A model generated the notes under the pieces. It was not told where the DNA came from. It saw only the letters and a program-made list of their open reading frames with translations, and did no database searches. A stretch of DNA of 64,000 nt from assembly GCA_963847965.1 (NCBI GenBank), contig CAWKCG010000024.1:1-64000 (forward strand), given 5' to 3'. This stretch comes from Palsa-504 sp963847965 (GTDB lineage: Bacteria; Actinomycetota; Actinomycetes; Streptosporangiales; Streptosporangiaceae). How positions within the stretch are numbered: position 1 is the stretch's first letter; each line of letters opens with the position of its first letter. Of this stretch, positions 9,002 to 17,552 are shown one piece after another. The position numbers and the translations under genes were made by a program.

Positions 9002-9922
9002 TCACCGCGCCGTCAGGCGGGTCACGCTGGCCCTCATCCGGAGCAGCCGGCTCCTGGCGCGCGCCGCCGGGCCGGGCGTAGTCATCGTCGTTGCGTATAC
9101 CGGGCACAGCTCCAGTGTTACCAGCCGGGCCGACCGCATCCGCCCGCGGGCGGCCCTGAGCTGCGTCACCCGTACCGGGCGTGGCACCACCGTTCGTTCG
9201 GCGCTGTTCAAAGATCTGCCGAACGGGCGGTGGCTCACCTTCCCTGATAACCCTCCCGCGTCCAGGCCGAAAGGCCTGAAGCTCTCGAAGCCCGGCTCGG
9301 TCCGGGGCTTTGGCAGCCGGAAGGCCCGCAGGCGCGTCGGCTGGGCGATGGGTTCTGCCTCCCATCCCGTATTGACCTCGAAGTACCTGACGGCCGTCGC
9401 AACTGAGAGATAGCCGCAGTCATCGAGGATCACCAGGCCTCCCGGGCGCACCAGCTCGCGCAGGTAGAACAAGTCGACAAAGACGTTGTGAAAGACGTGG
9501 CTCCCGTCAACGAACGCGGCGTCGGCGACGAAGCCGTCGCCCAGGAGGCGGGGCAGGGCGACCTGTGACCGCTCCCGCACCAGGCAGCAGAGCCCGGCCA
9601 GCCCGGCTCCGGTGATCGCGGCCCATCCAGAACCATGGAAGTGCTCCTGGTAGGCGTCGACGATCACGTGGCGGGTTCCGTCCGGTCCGGCCGCGGCCAG
9701 CGCCTCGGCGATGGCGAGCGCCGAACTCCCGTACGCGAGCCCGATCTCGATCACCGTGCTCGGTTTCTCGGCCAGGAGAAGGTCACGCAGGACGTCGCCG
9801 TCAGAAACGGGCAACCAGACGCGCTCGAAGTCGCCGCCGGAGCGGACGCGAGGCGGGCCGTCGGCCGCCAGAGCGCGGCGCGCCTCCCGGATCCTGGCCA
9901 GGAGATCTTGCTCGCTCCCCAT
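9002..9922 (-). CDS. Class I SAM-dependent methyltransferase
   Basis: The N-terminal ~210 residues form a class I methyltransferase. Motif I is VIEIGLAYGSSALAIAEAL, then HVIVDAYQE, AAFVDGSH and LVILDDCG, all as in the Methyltransf_24/CmcI-like group. Residues ~215-306 are Arg/Pro-rich and unlike the family, so the true stop may have been lost and the gene now runs on to the edge of the next one. ATG 9922 is five bases past the CoA-binding-protein gene. The substrate is unknown; the methionine operon setting fits use of S-adenosylmethionine but does not indicate the target. Confidence 0.82.
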   Translation of the reverse strand: MGSEQDLLARIREARRALAADGPPRVRSGGDFERVWLPVSDGDVLRDLLLAEKPSTVIEIGLAYGSSALAIAEALAAAGPDGTRHVIVDAYQEHFHGSGWAAITGAGLAGLCCLVRERSQVALPRLLGDGFVADAAFVDGSHVFHNVFVDLFYLRELVRPGGLVILDDCGYLSVATAVRYFEVNTGWEAEPIAQPTRLRAFRLPKPRTEPGFESFRPFGLDAGGLSGKVSHRPFGRSLNSAERTVVPRPVRVTQLRAARGRMRSARLVTLELCPVYATTMTTPGPAARARSRLLRMRASVTRLTAR

Positions 9923-9926
9923 TCAG

Positions 9927-10409
9927 CTACTGCAGTCCGGAGCGGACGGACGTGATGCGCTGCGTGTTGAAGCCGAGCCAGTGCATCCGCCCCACGTAGC
10001 GCGCGTGCTCAACCTTGAGGCAGCGGTCCATGATCACCGTCATGCCGCCCTCCTCGGCGATCCGCGCGCCCTCCTCGTTGATCACGCCGAACTGGCACCA
10101 CAAGGCGCCGGCGCCGATCGCCACCGCCTCCCGCGCGATCTGCGGCAGGGCGTCCGGCGCGCGGAAGACGTTCACGACGTCCACCGGCTCGGGTACGTCC
10201 AGCAGGCTCGCGTAGCACTTCTCGCCCAGGATCTCCGTCTCGCGGGGATTCACGGGGATCACGCGGTAGCCGTGCCGCTTGAGGTAGTAACCGACGAAGT
10301 AGCTGGCCCGCAGCTCGTTGGCCGACAGGCCCACGATCGCGATCGTGCGGGCGGTGTGGAGCAGGCGCTGGATCGTCAGCGGGTCCTGGTACCGCGCGAG
10401 GTCGGTCAT
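9927..10409 (-). CDS. CoA-binding domain protein
   Basis: This is a 160-residue stand-alone CoA-binding (succinyl-CoA-ligase-like Rossmann) protein. It shows the nucleotide loop IAIVGLSANELRASYFVGYYL, then VIPVNPRETEILGE and the conserved GALWCQFGVINEEGARIAEE. Such proteins bind CoA or a related thiol and are often next to sulfur-amino-acid genes. ATG 10409 overlaps the metY stop in an ATGA arrangement, so the two are translationally coupled. Confidence 0.93.
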   Translation of the reverse strand: MTDLARYQDPLTIQRLLHTARTIAIVGLSANELRASYFVGYYLKRHGYRVIPVNPRETEILGEKCYASLLDVPEPVDVVNVFRAPDALPQIAREAVAIGAGALWCQFGVINEEGARIAEEGGMTVIMDRCLKVEHARYVGRMHWLGFNTQRITSVRSGLQ

Positions 10410-11743
10410 GCCGTCGCGCCCTCCTTTCGCGCGGTCGCGGCGACGAGCGCGAAACCCTGCTCCAGATCCCAGATGAGATCCTCGACGGACTCGGTGCCGA
10501 CCGACAGCCGCACCGTCCCCGGCCCCACCCCGGCCGCGCGCAGCTCGTCGTCGCTCAGCTGCCGGTGGGTCGTGCTGGCGGGGTGGATGATCAGGCTCTT
10601 CGCGTCGCCGACGTTCGCCAGGTGGGACCAGAGCGTCATGCCTCGGATGAGGTCCTGGCCGCCGTCACGGCCGCCGGCGCAGTCGAACGAGAACACCGCG
10701 CCGGCGCCGCGCGGCAGGTACTTGCCCACCAGGGGCCGGTACCTGCTCGAGGGCAGCCCGGGGTACGTCACGTTCGACGCGAGCTCGTGCGACTCGAGGA
10801 ACGCCGCGACCGCCATCGCGTTGTCGACGTGGCGTTCCATCCGCAGCGACAGCGTCTCGAGCCCCTGCAGGAACAGGAAGGCGTTGAACGGGGAGAGCGC
10901 CGCGCCGAGATCGCGCAGGGTCTCGGCCCGGAGCTTCATCAGGTACCCGTACGTCCCGAACGTCTCGTGGAATTGGAGGCCGTGGTAGGCCGGCGACGGG
11001 TCCGCGACCACGGGAAACCGCCCGTTAGACCAGTTGAACGTGCCCGCCTCGACGACGGCACCGCCGATGCTCGTGCCGTGGCCGCCGATGAACTTGGTCG
11101 CCGAATGGATCACGATGTCGGCGCCCCATCCGATCGGACGGCACAGGTACGGCGTCGCGAACGTGTTGTCCACGATCAGCGGCAGCTCGTGGGAGTGCGC
11201 GATGCCCGCCAGGGTCTCGATGTCCAGCACGTTCCCGGCCGGGTTGCCGATCGTCTCGCCGAAGAACGCCTTCGTGTTCGCCTGGACCGCCTTCCGCCAC
11301 GCGTCCGGGTCATCGGGATCGACCCACGTCAGCTCCACGTTCATCTTGCGCAGCAGGTGCTTGAACTGGTTCACCGTCCCGCCGTAGAGCGCCGAGGACG
11401 AGACAACGTGGTCGCCCGGCTGCAGCAGCGTGAACAGCGCGGCCGCCTGCGCGGCGATCCCGCTGGCGAACGCCACCGCGCCCGCGCCGCCCTCAAGGTT
11501 GGCCACGCGCTCCTCGAACACCGCGACGGTGGGGTTCATGATGCGCGAGTAGGTGTTCCCGTACTCCTGCAGGTTGAAGTACGCCGCCGCCGATTCCGGG
11601 TCCTCGAACACGTAGCTGGTCGTCTGGAAGATCGGCACCGCACGCGCGCCCGTGTTCGGGTCGGGCCGCTGCCCCGCGTGCAGCTGCCGGGTCTCGAACC
11701 CGAACGCGCGGGCCTCCTCGGAACGGGTGAGCTTGTCGGTCAT
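10406..11743 (-). CDS. metY: O-acetylhomoserine sulfhydrylase
   Basis: This PLP enzyme makes homocysteine from O-acetylhomoserine and sulfide. It has 445 residues, typical of MetY, which is longer than cystathionine synthases. It opens with FETRQLHAGQRPDP; the PLP lysine is in SATKFIGGHGTSIGG, and the C-terminal block LIIHPASTTHRQLSDDEL is characteristic. It overlaps metX by four bases, giving a direct-sulfurylation pair in which MetX supplies the substrate. Confidence 0.97.
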   Translation of the reverse strand: MTDKLTRSEEARAFGFETRQLHAGQRPDPNTGARAVPIFQTTSYVFEDPESAAAYFNLQEYGNTYSRIMNPTVAVFEERVANLEGGAGAVAFASGIAAQAAALFTLLQPGDHVVSSSALYGGTVNQFKHLLRKMNVELTWVDPDDPDAWRKAVQANTKAFFGETIGNPAGNVLDIETLAGIAHSHELPLIVDNTFATPYLCRPIGWGADIVIHSATKFIGGHGTSIGGAVVEAGTFNWSNGRFPVVADPSPAYHGLQFHETFGTYGYLMKLRAETLRDLGAALSPFNAFLFLQGLETLSLRMERHVDNAMAVAAFLESHELASNVTYPGLPSSRYRPLVGKYLPRGAGAVFSFDCAGGRDGGQDLIRGMTLWSHLANVGDAKSLIIHPASTTHRQLSDDELRAAGVGPGTVRLSVGTESVEDLIWDLEQGFALVAATARKEGATA

Positions 11744-13011
11744 GCAGGCCTCTTCCTCGACGTCATCCCGCCGGCCCCGCGGGCCCCGCCGGCCCCGCCT
11801 CCGGCCAGGCCGTGTTGGCCCAGGAACTGCCGGATGATGGGCGTCTGCCGCGCTTCCTCGAGCAGGAAGCAGTCGTGGCCGTACGGTGCCTCGATCACAT
11901 GGGACTCGACCGGCTTGCCGAGAGCGCGCAGCGAGTCGGCGATCTCGCGCGACGCGGACGGCGGGTACAGCCAGTCGGAACTGAACGCGACGAGCAGCGT
12001 CCGCGCCGAGACGCCCTCGAGCGCTCGCGTGAGCGATCCGCTGCCGTACTGCCGCGCAAGATCGAAGTACGTCAGCGCGCGCGACATGTAGAGGTAGGTG
12101 TTGGCGTCGAACCGCCTGACGAACGAGCCAGCCTGATGCCGGAGGTAGCTCTCGACCTGGAACTCCGGATCGGTGATCGTGTACCGGATGTCGTCGGCGA
12201 ACTGCAGGCGCCGGCCGAACTTGTCGGCCAGCGCCGGCGCGGACAGGTACGTCACGTGGCCGACCATCCGCGCCACGCCCATGCCGGCGTCGGGCGCGCG
12301 GCCCGTGCCGTAATAGCGGCCGCCCTGCCAGGCCGGATCGCGCATGATCGCCTCACGCGCAATCGCGTTCCAGGCCACGCCCTGCGGATAGAGGGCGTGC
12401 GTGCTGGCGATGGCCACGATGGCATCGACCTGATCGGGAAACAAGATCGCCCACTCGAACGCCTGCATCCCGCCGAGCGACCCGCCGGCTACGGCCGCGA
12501 GCCGCTCGATACCGAGTTCGTCGAGGAACGCGCGTTCGGTCCGCACCATGTCCGCGACGGTGATCACGGGGAAGTCCGGCCCGTACGGCTCACCCGTAGC
12601 GGGGTCGATCGACGACGGCCCCGTGGTACCACGGCAGCCGCCGAGCAGGTTCGTGGAGACGACGTAGAAGCGGTCGGTGTCGAATGCCTTGCCGGGGCCG
12701 ATCATCCCGTCCCACCAGCCGAGCCCCTTGCCGGCCACGCCGTCGCGATCGGCGGCCGCGAACCCGTCGCGGGTGCCCTCCTCGGGCGGCGTCTTCGCAA
12801 ATCCCGCCGCGTGGGCGTCGCCGCTCAGCGCATGGCACACCAGGATGACGTTGTCGCGCCAGGGCGACAGGGACCCGTACGTCTCGTACGCGACCCGGAC
12901 CGGGTACAGCTCCCGCCCGCAGTCGAGCCGCACCGGCGCCGGCAGGTCGAGGTACTGCGTTTCCACCGTGCCGACCGAGCCGGCCGCGAGCGTCGGGGCT
13001 GGCTCCGCCAT
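11740..13011 (-). CDS. metX: Homoserine O-acetyltransferase
   Basis: This alpha/beta hydrolase-fold acyltransferase activates homoserine with acetyl-CoA for methionine synthesis. It has 423 residues. The nucleophile elbow is AVAGGSLGGMQAFEWA, and the triad is completed by the Asp in SSDWLYPP and the His in YGHDCFLLE. The ATG at 13011 has no ribosome site, but a TAAGAT -10 box lies seven bases upstream, which points to a leaderless mRNA. It heads the minus-strand operon metX-metY-CoA-binding-methyltransferase-membrane protein. The extra C-terminal Gly/Ala tail is low complexity. Confidence 0.96.
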   Translation of the reverse strand: MAEPAPTLAAGSVGTVETQYLDLPAPVRLDCGRELYPVRVAYETYGSLSPWRDNVILVCHALSGDAHAAGFAKTPPEEGTRDGFAAADRDGVAGKGLGWWDGMIGPGKAFDTDRFYVVSTNLLGGCRGTTGPSSIDPATGEPYGPDFPVITVADMVRTERAFLDELGIERLAAVAGGSLGGMQAFEWAILFPDQVDAIVAIASTHALYPQGVAWNAIAREAIMRDPAWQGGRYYGTGRAPDAGMGVARMVGHVTYLSAPALADKFGRRLQFADDIRYTITDPEFQVESYLRHQAGSFVRRFDANTYLYMSRALTYFDLARQYGSGSLTRALEGVSARTLLVAFSSDWLYPPSASREIADSLRALGKPVESHVIEAPYGHDCFLLEEARQTPIIRQFLGQHGLAGGGAGGARGAGGMTSRKRPA

Positions 13012-13018
13012 GGGGGCT

Positions 13019-13057
13019 ATCTTAGCTGGTCGGGATTCGTATATTGTCTATTATCTC
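13019..13057. promoter_or_regulatory. Divergent metX/osmC-like promoter with motif TTGTCTATTATCTC
   Basis: On the minus strand TAAGAT (13024-13019) serves metX as a -10 box. The AT-rich motif TATTGTCTATTATCTC (13042-13057 on the plus strand) covers its -35 area. The same motif in the form TTTTGTCTACTATGTC occurs upstream of the DUF4395/carbonic-anhydrase pair (17476-17461, minus). It may be a binding site of a shared sulfur or redox regulator. Confidence 0.5.
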
Positions 13058-13099
13058 CATCGAGAATACCGATAAGTAGGCGAGAGGGACACACGCGAC

Positions 13100-13648
13100 A
13101 TGACCACGGTCACCAACGGAGTCAACGTGCAGGCGCTGCTCGACGCCCGCGAAGTGCTGAAGGGCGCGCCGGAGGCCGCCCAGTTCACCTGGCGGGCGTC
13201 CGCCAGATGGCAGCACGGCGTGCACAGCACGATCAAGGTCCAGAGCTACTTCGGGCTCGGCGAGGAGCACGACCACAAGGACGAGTCGGTGTTCGAAGCC
13301 GACCACCCCGAGGTCTTCGCGGCCACGGACAACGGCATCACGCCGATCGAGTACCTCCTGGTCGGCCTGGCGAGCTGCCTGACGGCAGGCGTGGCGTCGG
13401 TCGCGGAGAACCGCGGCATCCAGCTGCGCTCGGTCGAGTCGGTCGTCGAGGGCGCGCACGACATCCGCGGCATCCTCGGCGCCGACAGCGACGTCCGCAA
13501 CGGCTACAACGACATCAAGGTGACGTTCACCATCGACGCGGACGCCTCGAAGGAGGATATCGAGGCGCTGGTGGCCCAGTCCCAGAAGCGCTCCGCCGTG
13601 TTCGACGCTCTCACCAACCCGACGAACGTCACCGTCGAGGTCGCTTGA
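13100..13648 (+). CDS. OsmC family protein
   Basis: This is a 182-residue protein of the OsmC/YhfA group, thiol-dependent peroxide-handling proteins in the cytoplasm. The conserved helix carries the first cysteine (LLVGLASCLTAGVASVAENRG). The second cysteine, normally in a C-P-[VI] block near the C-terminus, is replaced: the equivalent segment reads SQKRSAVFDALTNPT. The protein therefore keeps only one of the two redox cysteines. It is divergent from metX and shares the AT-rich control region. Confidence 0.88.
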   Translation: MTTVTNGVNVQALLDAREVLKGAPEAAQFTWRASARWQHGVHSTIKVQSYFGLGEEHDHKDESVFEADHPEVFAATDNGITPIEYLLVGLASCLTAGVASVAENRGIQLRSVESVVEGAHDIRGILGADSDVRNGYNDIKVTFTIDADASKEDIEALVAQSQKRSAVFDALTNPTNVTVEVA

Positions 13649-13658
13649 GGAGCTAGCC

Positions 13659-14900
13659 ATCGAGCAGCTAACCACGGTCGTCGTCGGCGCGGGGCACGCG
13701 GGCCTGGCCGCTAGCCACTTCCTCAGCGACCGGTCGATCGACCACGTCGTCCTCGAGCGCGGTGAGGTGGCGAACTCCTGGCGGCATGAGCGCTGGGACT
13801 CGCTGCGGCTGCTCACCCCCAGCTGGCAAAGCCGCCTGCCGGGCCTCCGCTACGAAGGCCCGGATCCCGATGGCTACATGACCATGGGGGAAGTGACCGA
13901 GTTCATCGCGCGCTTCGCCGCGGCCTCGCGCGCTCCCGTCCGGACCGGCGTGAACGTCACCTCGGTGCGCCACGCCGGCGACGGGTACCGCGTCACGACG
14001 AGCCACGGCGAGATGGCCTGCCGGGCAGTGGTCATCGCGAGCGGCGCCTGCAACCAGCCAGCGGTGCCGCCGTTCGCCGCGGCGGTGCCGGCGGGGGTCG
14101 AGCAGCTGACGCCCTTCGACTATCGCGACCCGGCCAAGCTCCCCGACGGCGGCGTGCTCGTCGTGGGAGCGTCCGCGACCGGGGTGCAGCTCGCCGCCGA
14201 GCTGCAGCGGTCGGGCCGGCCGGTGACCCTCTCGGTGGGGGAGCACGTGCGGCTGCCGCGCACGTACCGCGGCCGCGACGTGCTGTGGTGGATGGACGCG
14301 TCCGGCCTATGGGACCAGCGGTACGACGAAGTCGACGATCTCGGCCGGGCCCGGCGCCTGCCCTCGCCCCAGCTCGTCGGTACTCCTGAGCGGACGACGC
14401 TCGATCTCAACGCGCTCGCCTCGATGGGCGTCGAGTTGGTGGGCCGCTGGGCGGCAGTCCGTGACGGCCGCGCGCTGTTCTCTGGCGGCCTGCGCAACGT
14501 GTTCTCGCTCGCGGATCTCAAGATGAGGCGCCTGCTGGACACGTTCGACGAGTGGGCCCGGACGTACGGGCGCGACGCTGAGGTCGGCCCTTCCGAGCGT
14601 TTCGCGCCGACCGTCGTGCCCTCCTCAGCGCGGCTGCAGCTTGACCTGGGCAGCGGCGAGATCCGCTCGATCGTGTGGGCGACGGGTTTCCGGCCTGACT
14701 ACCGGTGGCTCGACGTGCCCGTGGCCGACGTGAAGGGCCAGTTGCGTCACGAGGGCGGCGTGGTTGAGAGCCCGGGACTGTACGCGCTGGGACTGCCCGT
14801 GCTGCGGCGGCGGAAGTCAACGTTCATGTGCGGTATCGAGGACGACGCGCGTGAGGTGATCGACCACCTCACGCGGCACCTGACCATGCGCCGCTGGTAA
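13659..14900 (+). CDS. FAD/NAD(P)-dependent monooxygenase-like oxidoreductase
   Basis: This is a flavin-containing monooxygenase-type protein (about 413 residues). The FAD-binding motif VVVGAGHAGLAASHFL is encoded at ~13677-13724, and the second dinucleotide motif VLVVGASATGVQLAAEL lies at ~14155. WRHERWDSLRLLTP and the C-terminal ATGFRPDYRWL are also family marks. The first canonical in-frame start is GTG 13767, which would cut off the FAD motif. GAGGAG at 13647-13652 is correctly spaced for an ATC codon at 13659 reading IEQLTTVVVGAG, so a near-cognate start is proposed. It follows the OsmC-like gene by ten bases. Confidence 0.82.
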   Translation: MEQLTTVVVGAGHAGLAASHFLSDRSIDHVVLERGEVANSWRHERWDSLRLLTPSWQSRLPGLRYEGPDPDGYMTMGEVTEFIARFAAASRAPVRTGVNVTSVRHAGDGYRVTTSHGEMACRAVVIASGACNQPAVPPFAAAVPAGVEQLTPFDYRDPAKLPDGGVLVVGASATGVQLAAELQRSGRPVTLSVGEHVRLPRTYRGRDVLWWMDASGLWDQRYDEVDDLGRARRLPSPQLVGTPERTTLDLNALASMGVELVGRWAAVRDGRALFSGGLRNVFSLADLKMRRLLDTFDEWARTYGRDAEVGPSERFAPTVVPSSARLQLDLGSGEIRSIVWATGFRPDYRWLDVPVADVKGQLRHEGGVVESPGLYALGLPVLRRRKSTFMCGIEDDAREVIDHLTRHLTMRRW

Positions 14901-15604
14901 GCAGGTGCCGGGCGAGCACCGATGCCTGATCGCGGATCTCCGGGATGGCCGTCGTCTCGTACCATCGTCCGTGCAGCGGCGGGCCCAGCGTGACGATGTC
15001 GCTGGCGGGTCTGCCCTCCGCATCGCGGAGAGCGCCCAGCGCGTCGGTGTCCAGTCCCAGGCGCAGTGGATCTGGCCGGGCCAGCCCGGAGTCAAGCAGG
15101 TGGCGCACGAGGGGATCGGCCGTGGTGGTGATATCGGTGACCGCCGGGTTCCCATGGATCGGCTATATAGCGGTGACTCTGCGGGACCGGGCATGGCGCC
15201 GCCGCGGGCAGATTGCCGGTGGCCAGTACGGCGGCGTCGGCGTCGATCCGGCCGTCCGCCGCCAGGTGCAGGCGCAGCGCGCGCCCGCGGCCGCCGCGCC
15301 GGATGGCCACGACGTGTGACGTGATGCGGCTCAGCCGCGCCGCAGGCTGCGCTGACCGTTCCGCCGCCGCGAGGAGTTCGGTGAGATAGCGGCCGTAGGC
15401 GCTCCTGGGCAGGAACCCGTTGTCGGGCAAGCCGGCCCCGGCCGCCCAGCGGGTGAGGTGGGCCGGGTCGCCGACCAGCGCGCTCATCGCGCCTGCGGGC
15501 GAATTCAGCAGGTGAGCGGGATGCGTCGTGGAGTATGCCCGACCGAGCCCGTGCCTCGGCAGTGCCGGTCGATAGGGCGACCCGCAGCGGCACTCCCCGG
15601 CTCC
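14869..15604 (-). pseudogene. Broken FAD-NAD(P)-binding protein (PF13454-like)
   Basis: The frame ending at 15092 carries GLGRAYSTTHPAHLLNSPAG and RYLTELLAAAERSAQPAARL, typical of the FAD_NAD_binding_9 family. The rest (VRHLLDSGLARPDPLRLGLD, ASDIVTLGPPLHGRWYETTA) continues in another frame down to 14869. The shift is near 15140-15160. The N-terminal GxGxxG region is missing: the sequence becomes that of the opposite-strand rhodanese pseudogene at about 15560-15605. The gene is therefore both truncated and frameshifted. Confidence 0.8.
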
Positions 15605-15608
15605 GTCC

Positions 15609-16393
15609 ACGATCGCGGGCGAGAAGAGGTCCAACCCGGCGCTGACCCTGGGCGAGGACAGCTACGTTGCCGCCCTGGTCGCGGGCCTGGACGCCTACCC
15701 TGCCTACTATGCGCACATGGCCGTGGCCAACGCGGCCGGGCCCGAGGCCCCGGATCCCGCGCCACCCGCCCGGGTGAGCGCGGGCGAGCTCGCCCGGCGG
15801 ATCGCCGCCGGGGAATGGGTGGTGGACCTGCGTCACCGGCGCGCGTTCGCGGCCGGGCATATGCCCGGCTCGTGCGGCTTCGAGTACGGGGACAGCTTTG
15901 CTACGTACCTCGGCTGGCTGATCCCCTGGGGCACCTCGCTGACCCTGATCGGCGAGACCCCCGGGCAGATCGCCGGCGCCCAGCGCGACCTGGCTCGCAT
16001 CGGGATCGACCGCGTGGCAGGCGCCGCGCTAGCCTGCTCCGCCGGCTGGCCAGCCGCACCCCGCCAGGCTACCTACCCGGTCACCGACTACCCCGGCCTG
16101 GCCGCCAGGGACCGCCGGGACCTCGCCGTCCTGGACGTCCGCCGCGCATCCGAGCGGGCTCGCGGCTCCATCGCCGGCTCCTCCACGTGCCGCTCCACGA
16201 GCTCCCCGCTCGCCTGCGCGACCTGCCTCATCGACCGCTGTGGGTGCACTGCCAGGGCGGCTACCGCGCCAGCATCGCCGCCTCGCTGCTCCAGGCGGCC
16301 GGCCACACCGTCGCTCTCATCGACGACGACTTCGCCCGCGCGGCAGGCGCGGGCCTGGCCCTCGCCGGGGGAGCACAGTGCCCTGCGGCGTAA
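15609..16393 (+). pseudogene. Remnant of a metallo-beta-lactamase/rhodanese fusion protein
   Basis: The sequence begins abruptly with TIAGEKRSNPALTLGEDSY, the linker region of MBL-fold/double-rhodanese proteins. A first rhodanese repeat follows (ELARRIAAGEWVVDLRHRRA, AFAAGHMPGS, YGDSFATYLGWLIPWG), then a second with LAVLDVRRASERARGSIAGS. At ~16176-16184 one base has been lost: a C restores HVPLHELPARLRDLPHRPLW and VHCQGGYRASIAASLL in the next frame. The entire MBL domain is missing. The intact protein would be a persulfide dioxygenase or sulfurtransferase-type enzyme. Confidence 0.82.
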
Positions 16394-16398
16394 GAGGC

Positions 16399-16887
16399 TC
16401 AGCTGACCTCGTTGAGCTTGCCGGTGGCGACGTCGAAGACGAACCCGCGGACCGCGTCCTTGTGCGGGATGAAGGGGCTGGCCTGGATCCGCGCGATCGA
16501 CTGCCGCACATCCTTGTCGAGGTCAGGAAAGGCCTCGCCGGACCAGGCTGGCTTGATCCCGGTCTCGTCCTGGATCGAGCGCTTGAACGCGTCGTCGGTG
16601 AAGGTCAGCATGCCGCAGTCGGTGTGGTGGATCAGGATGATCTCGTGGGTGCCCAGCAGCCGCTGGCTGATGGCCAGCGAGCGGATCTCGTCGTCGGTGA
16701 TGACGCCGCCCGCGTTGCGGATCACGTGGGCCTCGCCGTCGTTTAGCCCGAGGATGGCGTAGACGTTGAGCCGGGCGTCCATGCAGGCGACGACGGCGAC
16801 GTGACGCGACGGCGGCAGCGGCAGCGGGCCGGCGAACGTCTGCGCGTACCGGTCGTTGTTGGCCAAGTACTCCTCAGTGGCTGACAT
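16399..16887 (-). CDS. Beta-class carbonic anhydrase
   Basis: This zinc enzyme interconverts CO2 and bicarbonate; it has 162 residues, the small beta-CA type. The ligand and dyad residues are Cys35-x-Asp37-x-Arg39 in VVACMDARLNV, His88 and Cys91 in HHTDCGML. ATG 16887 has GGGGAG upstream. It follows the DUF4395 gene by 44 bases on the same strand and converges with the rhodanese remnant. The setting suggests a small sulfur/redox neighbourhood, part of which has decayed. Confidence 0.95.
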   Translation of the reverse strand: MSATEEYLANNDRYAQTFAGPLPLPPSRHVAVVACMDARLNVYAILGLNDGEAHVIRNAGGVITDDEIRSLAISQRLLGTHEIILIHHTDCGMLTFTDDAFKRSIQDETGIKPAWSGEAFPDLDKDVRQSIARIQASPFIPHKDAVRGFVFDVATGKLNEVS

Positions 16888-16931
16888 ATGAGTCTCCCCT
16901 AATCTGCGCTGGTATCTGCCTGCCGGCCGGG

Positions 16932-17381
16932 TCAAGCCTTCTTATCGGCATGGGCCGGGACCAACGCCTGTCGGCCAGGCCGGATACGTCGGATGAGCAC
17001 GTACATCTCACAGCCGAGGCAGAACCCGAACGCTGCGTTCAGGACCGCCGCGATGAGCGCGGCCCCTGCGGCCGTCAGGCCCAGCCAGGTCAGGCCCGCC
17101 GCGTAGCCGGCCACGCCGACGACCGCGAAGACCAGGCCGACCGCCTGGGCGAAGCGCGGCGGCGCCTCCGGCTCAAGCTCGCCGGGTGGGCCCAGCCGGG
17201 GCCGGACCAGCTTCCGGTAGAGCAGGCCATAGGGCGAGTAGCGCAAGCCGAATACAGCCCCGGCCGCGAAGACCGCTGCCTGGGCGGCCAGCAGCCACGC
17301 GCTGCCGGTGACCAGGACCACGGCAAGGACCGCCGTGGTAATGAACGCGCCGAAGCGCGGACCGCGCGGATCGACCTCCAT
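16932..17381 (-). CDS. DUF4395 domain membrane protein
   Basis: This is a 149-residue integral membrane protein with two hydrophobic hairpins: residues ~12-50 and ~75-130. It ends with the family signature AAFGFCLGCEMYVLIRRI, whose CxxC pair is typical of DUF4395. Such genes often neighbour thioredoxins and rhodaneses, and a role in sulfur or thiol transport is suspected but unproven. ATG 17381 is preceded by GGAGAAGG; GTG 17399 in frame would add six residues. The upstream region shares an AT-rich motif with the metX/osmC-like promoter. Confidence 0.88.
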   Translation of the reverse strand: MEVDPRGPRFGAFITTAVLAVVLVTGSAWLLAAQAAVFAAGAVFGLRYSPYGLLYRKLVRPRLGPPGELEPEAPPRFAQAVGLVFAVVGVAGYAAGLTWLGLTAAGAALIAAVLNAAFGFCLGCEMYVLIRRIRPGRQALVPAHADKKA

Positions 17382-17460
17382 CGGCGCCTTCTCCCTCACC
17401 CGCTCCAGGCGAGGCCCCGGTGCTTCTGACCTGCCTAACCTATTTTACAGTTATCCTATC

Positions 17461-17504
17461 GACATAGTAGACAAAAGCAAGATGTCATGACCCTCCCGGT
17501 CATG
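17461..17504 (-). promoter_or_regulatory. AT-rich shared motif and adjacent inverted repeat upstream of DUF4395
   Basis: The minus strand of 17461-17476 reads TTTTGTCTACTATGTC, matching the motif at 13042-13057 at 13 of 16 positions. Immediately beyond lies CATGACC (17486-17492), loop CTCCC, GGTCATG (17498-17504), a perfect 7-bp inverted repeat. Both could be regulator sites for the DUF4395/carbonic-anhydrase unit. Confidence 0.45.
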
Positions 17505-17552
17505 CTGTTGGGTCGCAGACCGGTCGGGTGAGTGACTCCAGGGACCAGGGTG

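Noticed and set aside
13042..13057. McbR-type operator (TAGAC-N6-GTCTA) at the metX promoter
   Set aside because: Only the GTCTA half is present; the partner half at the needed distance is absent.
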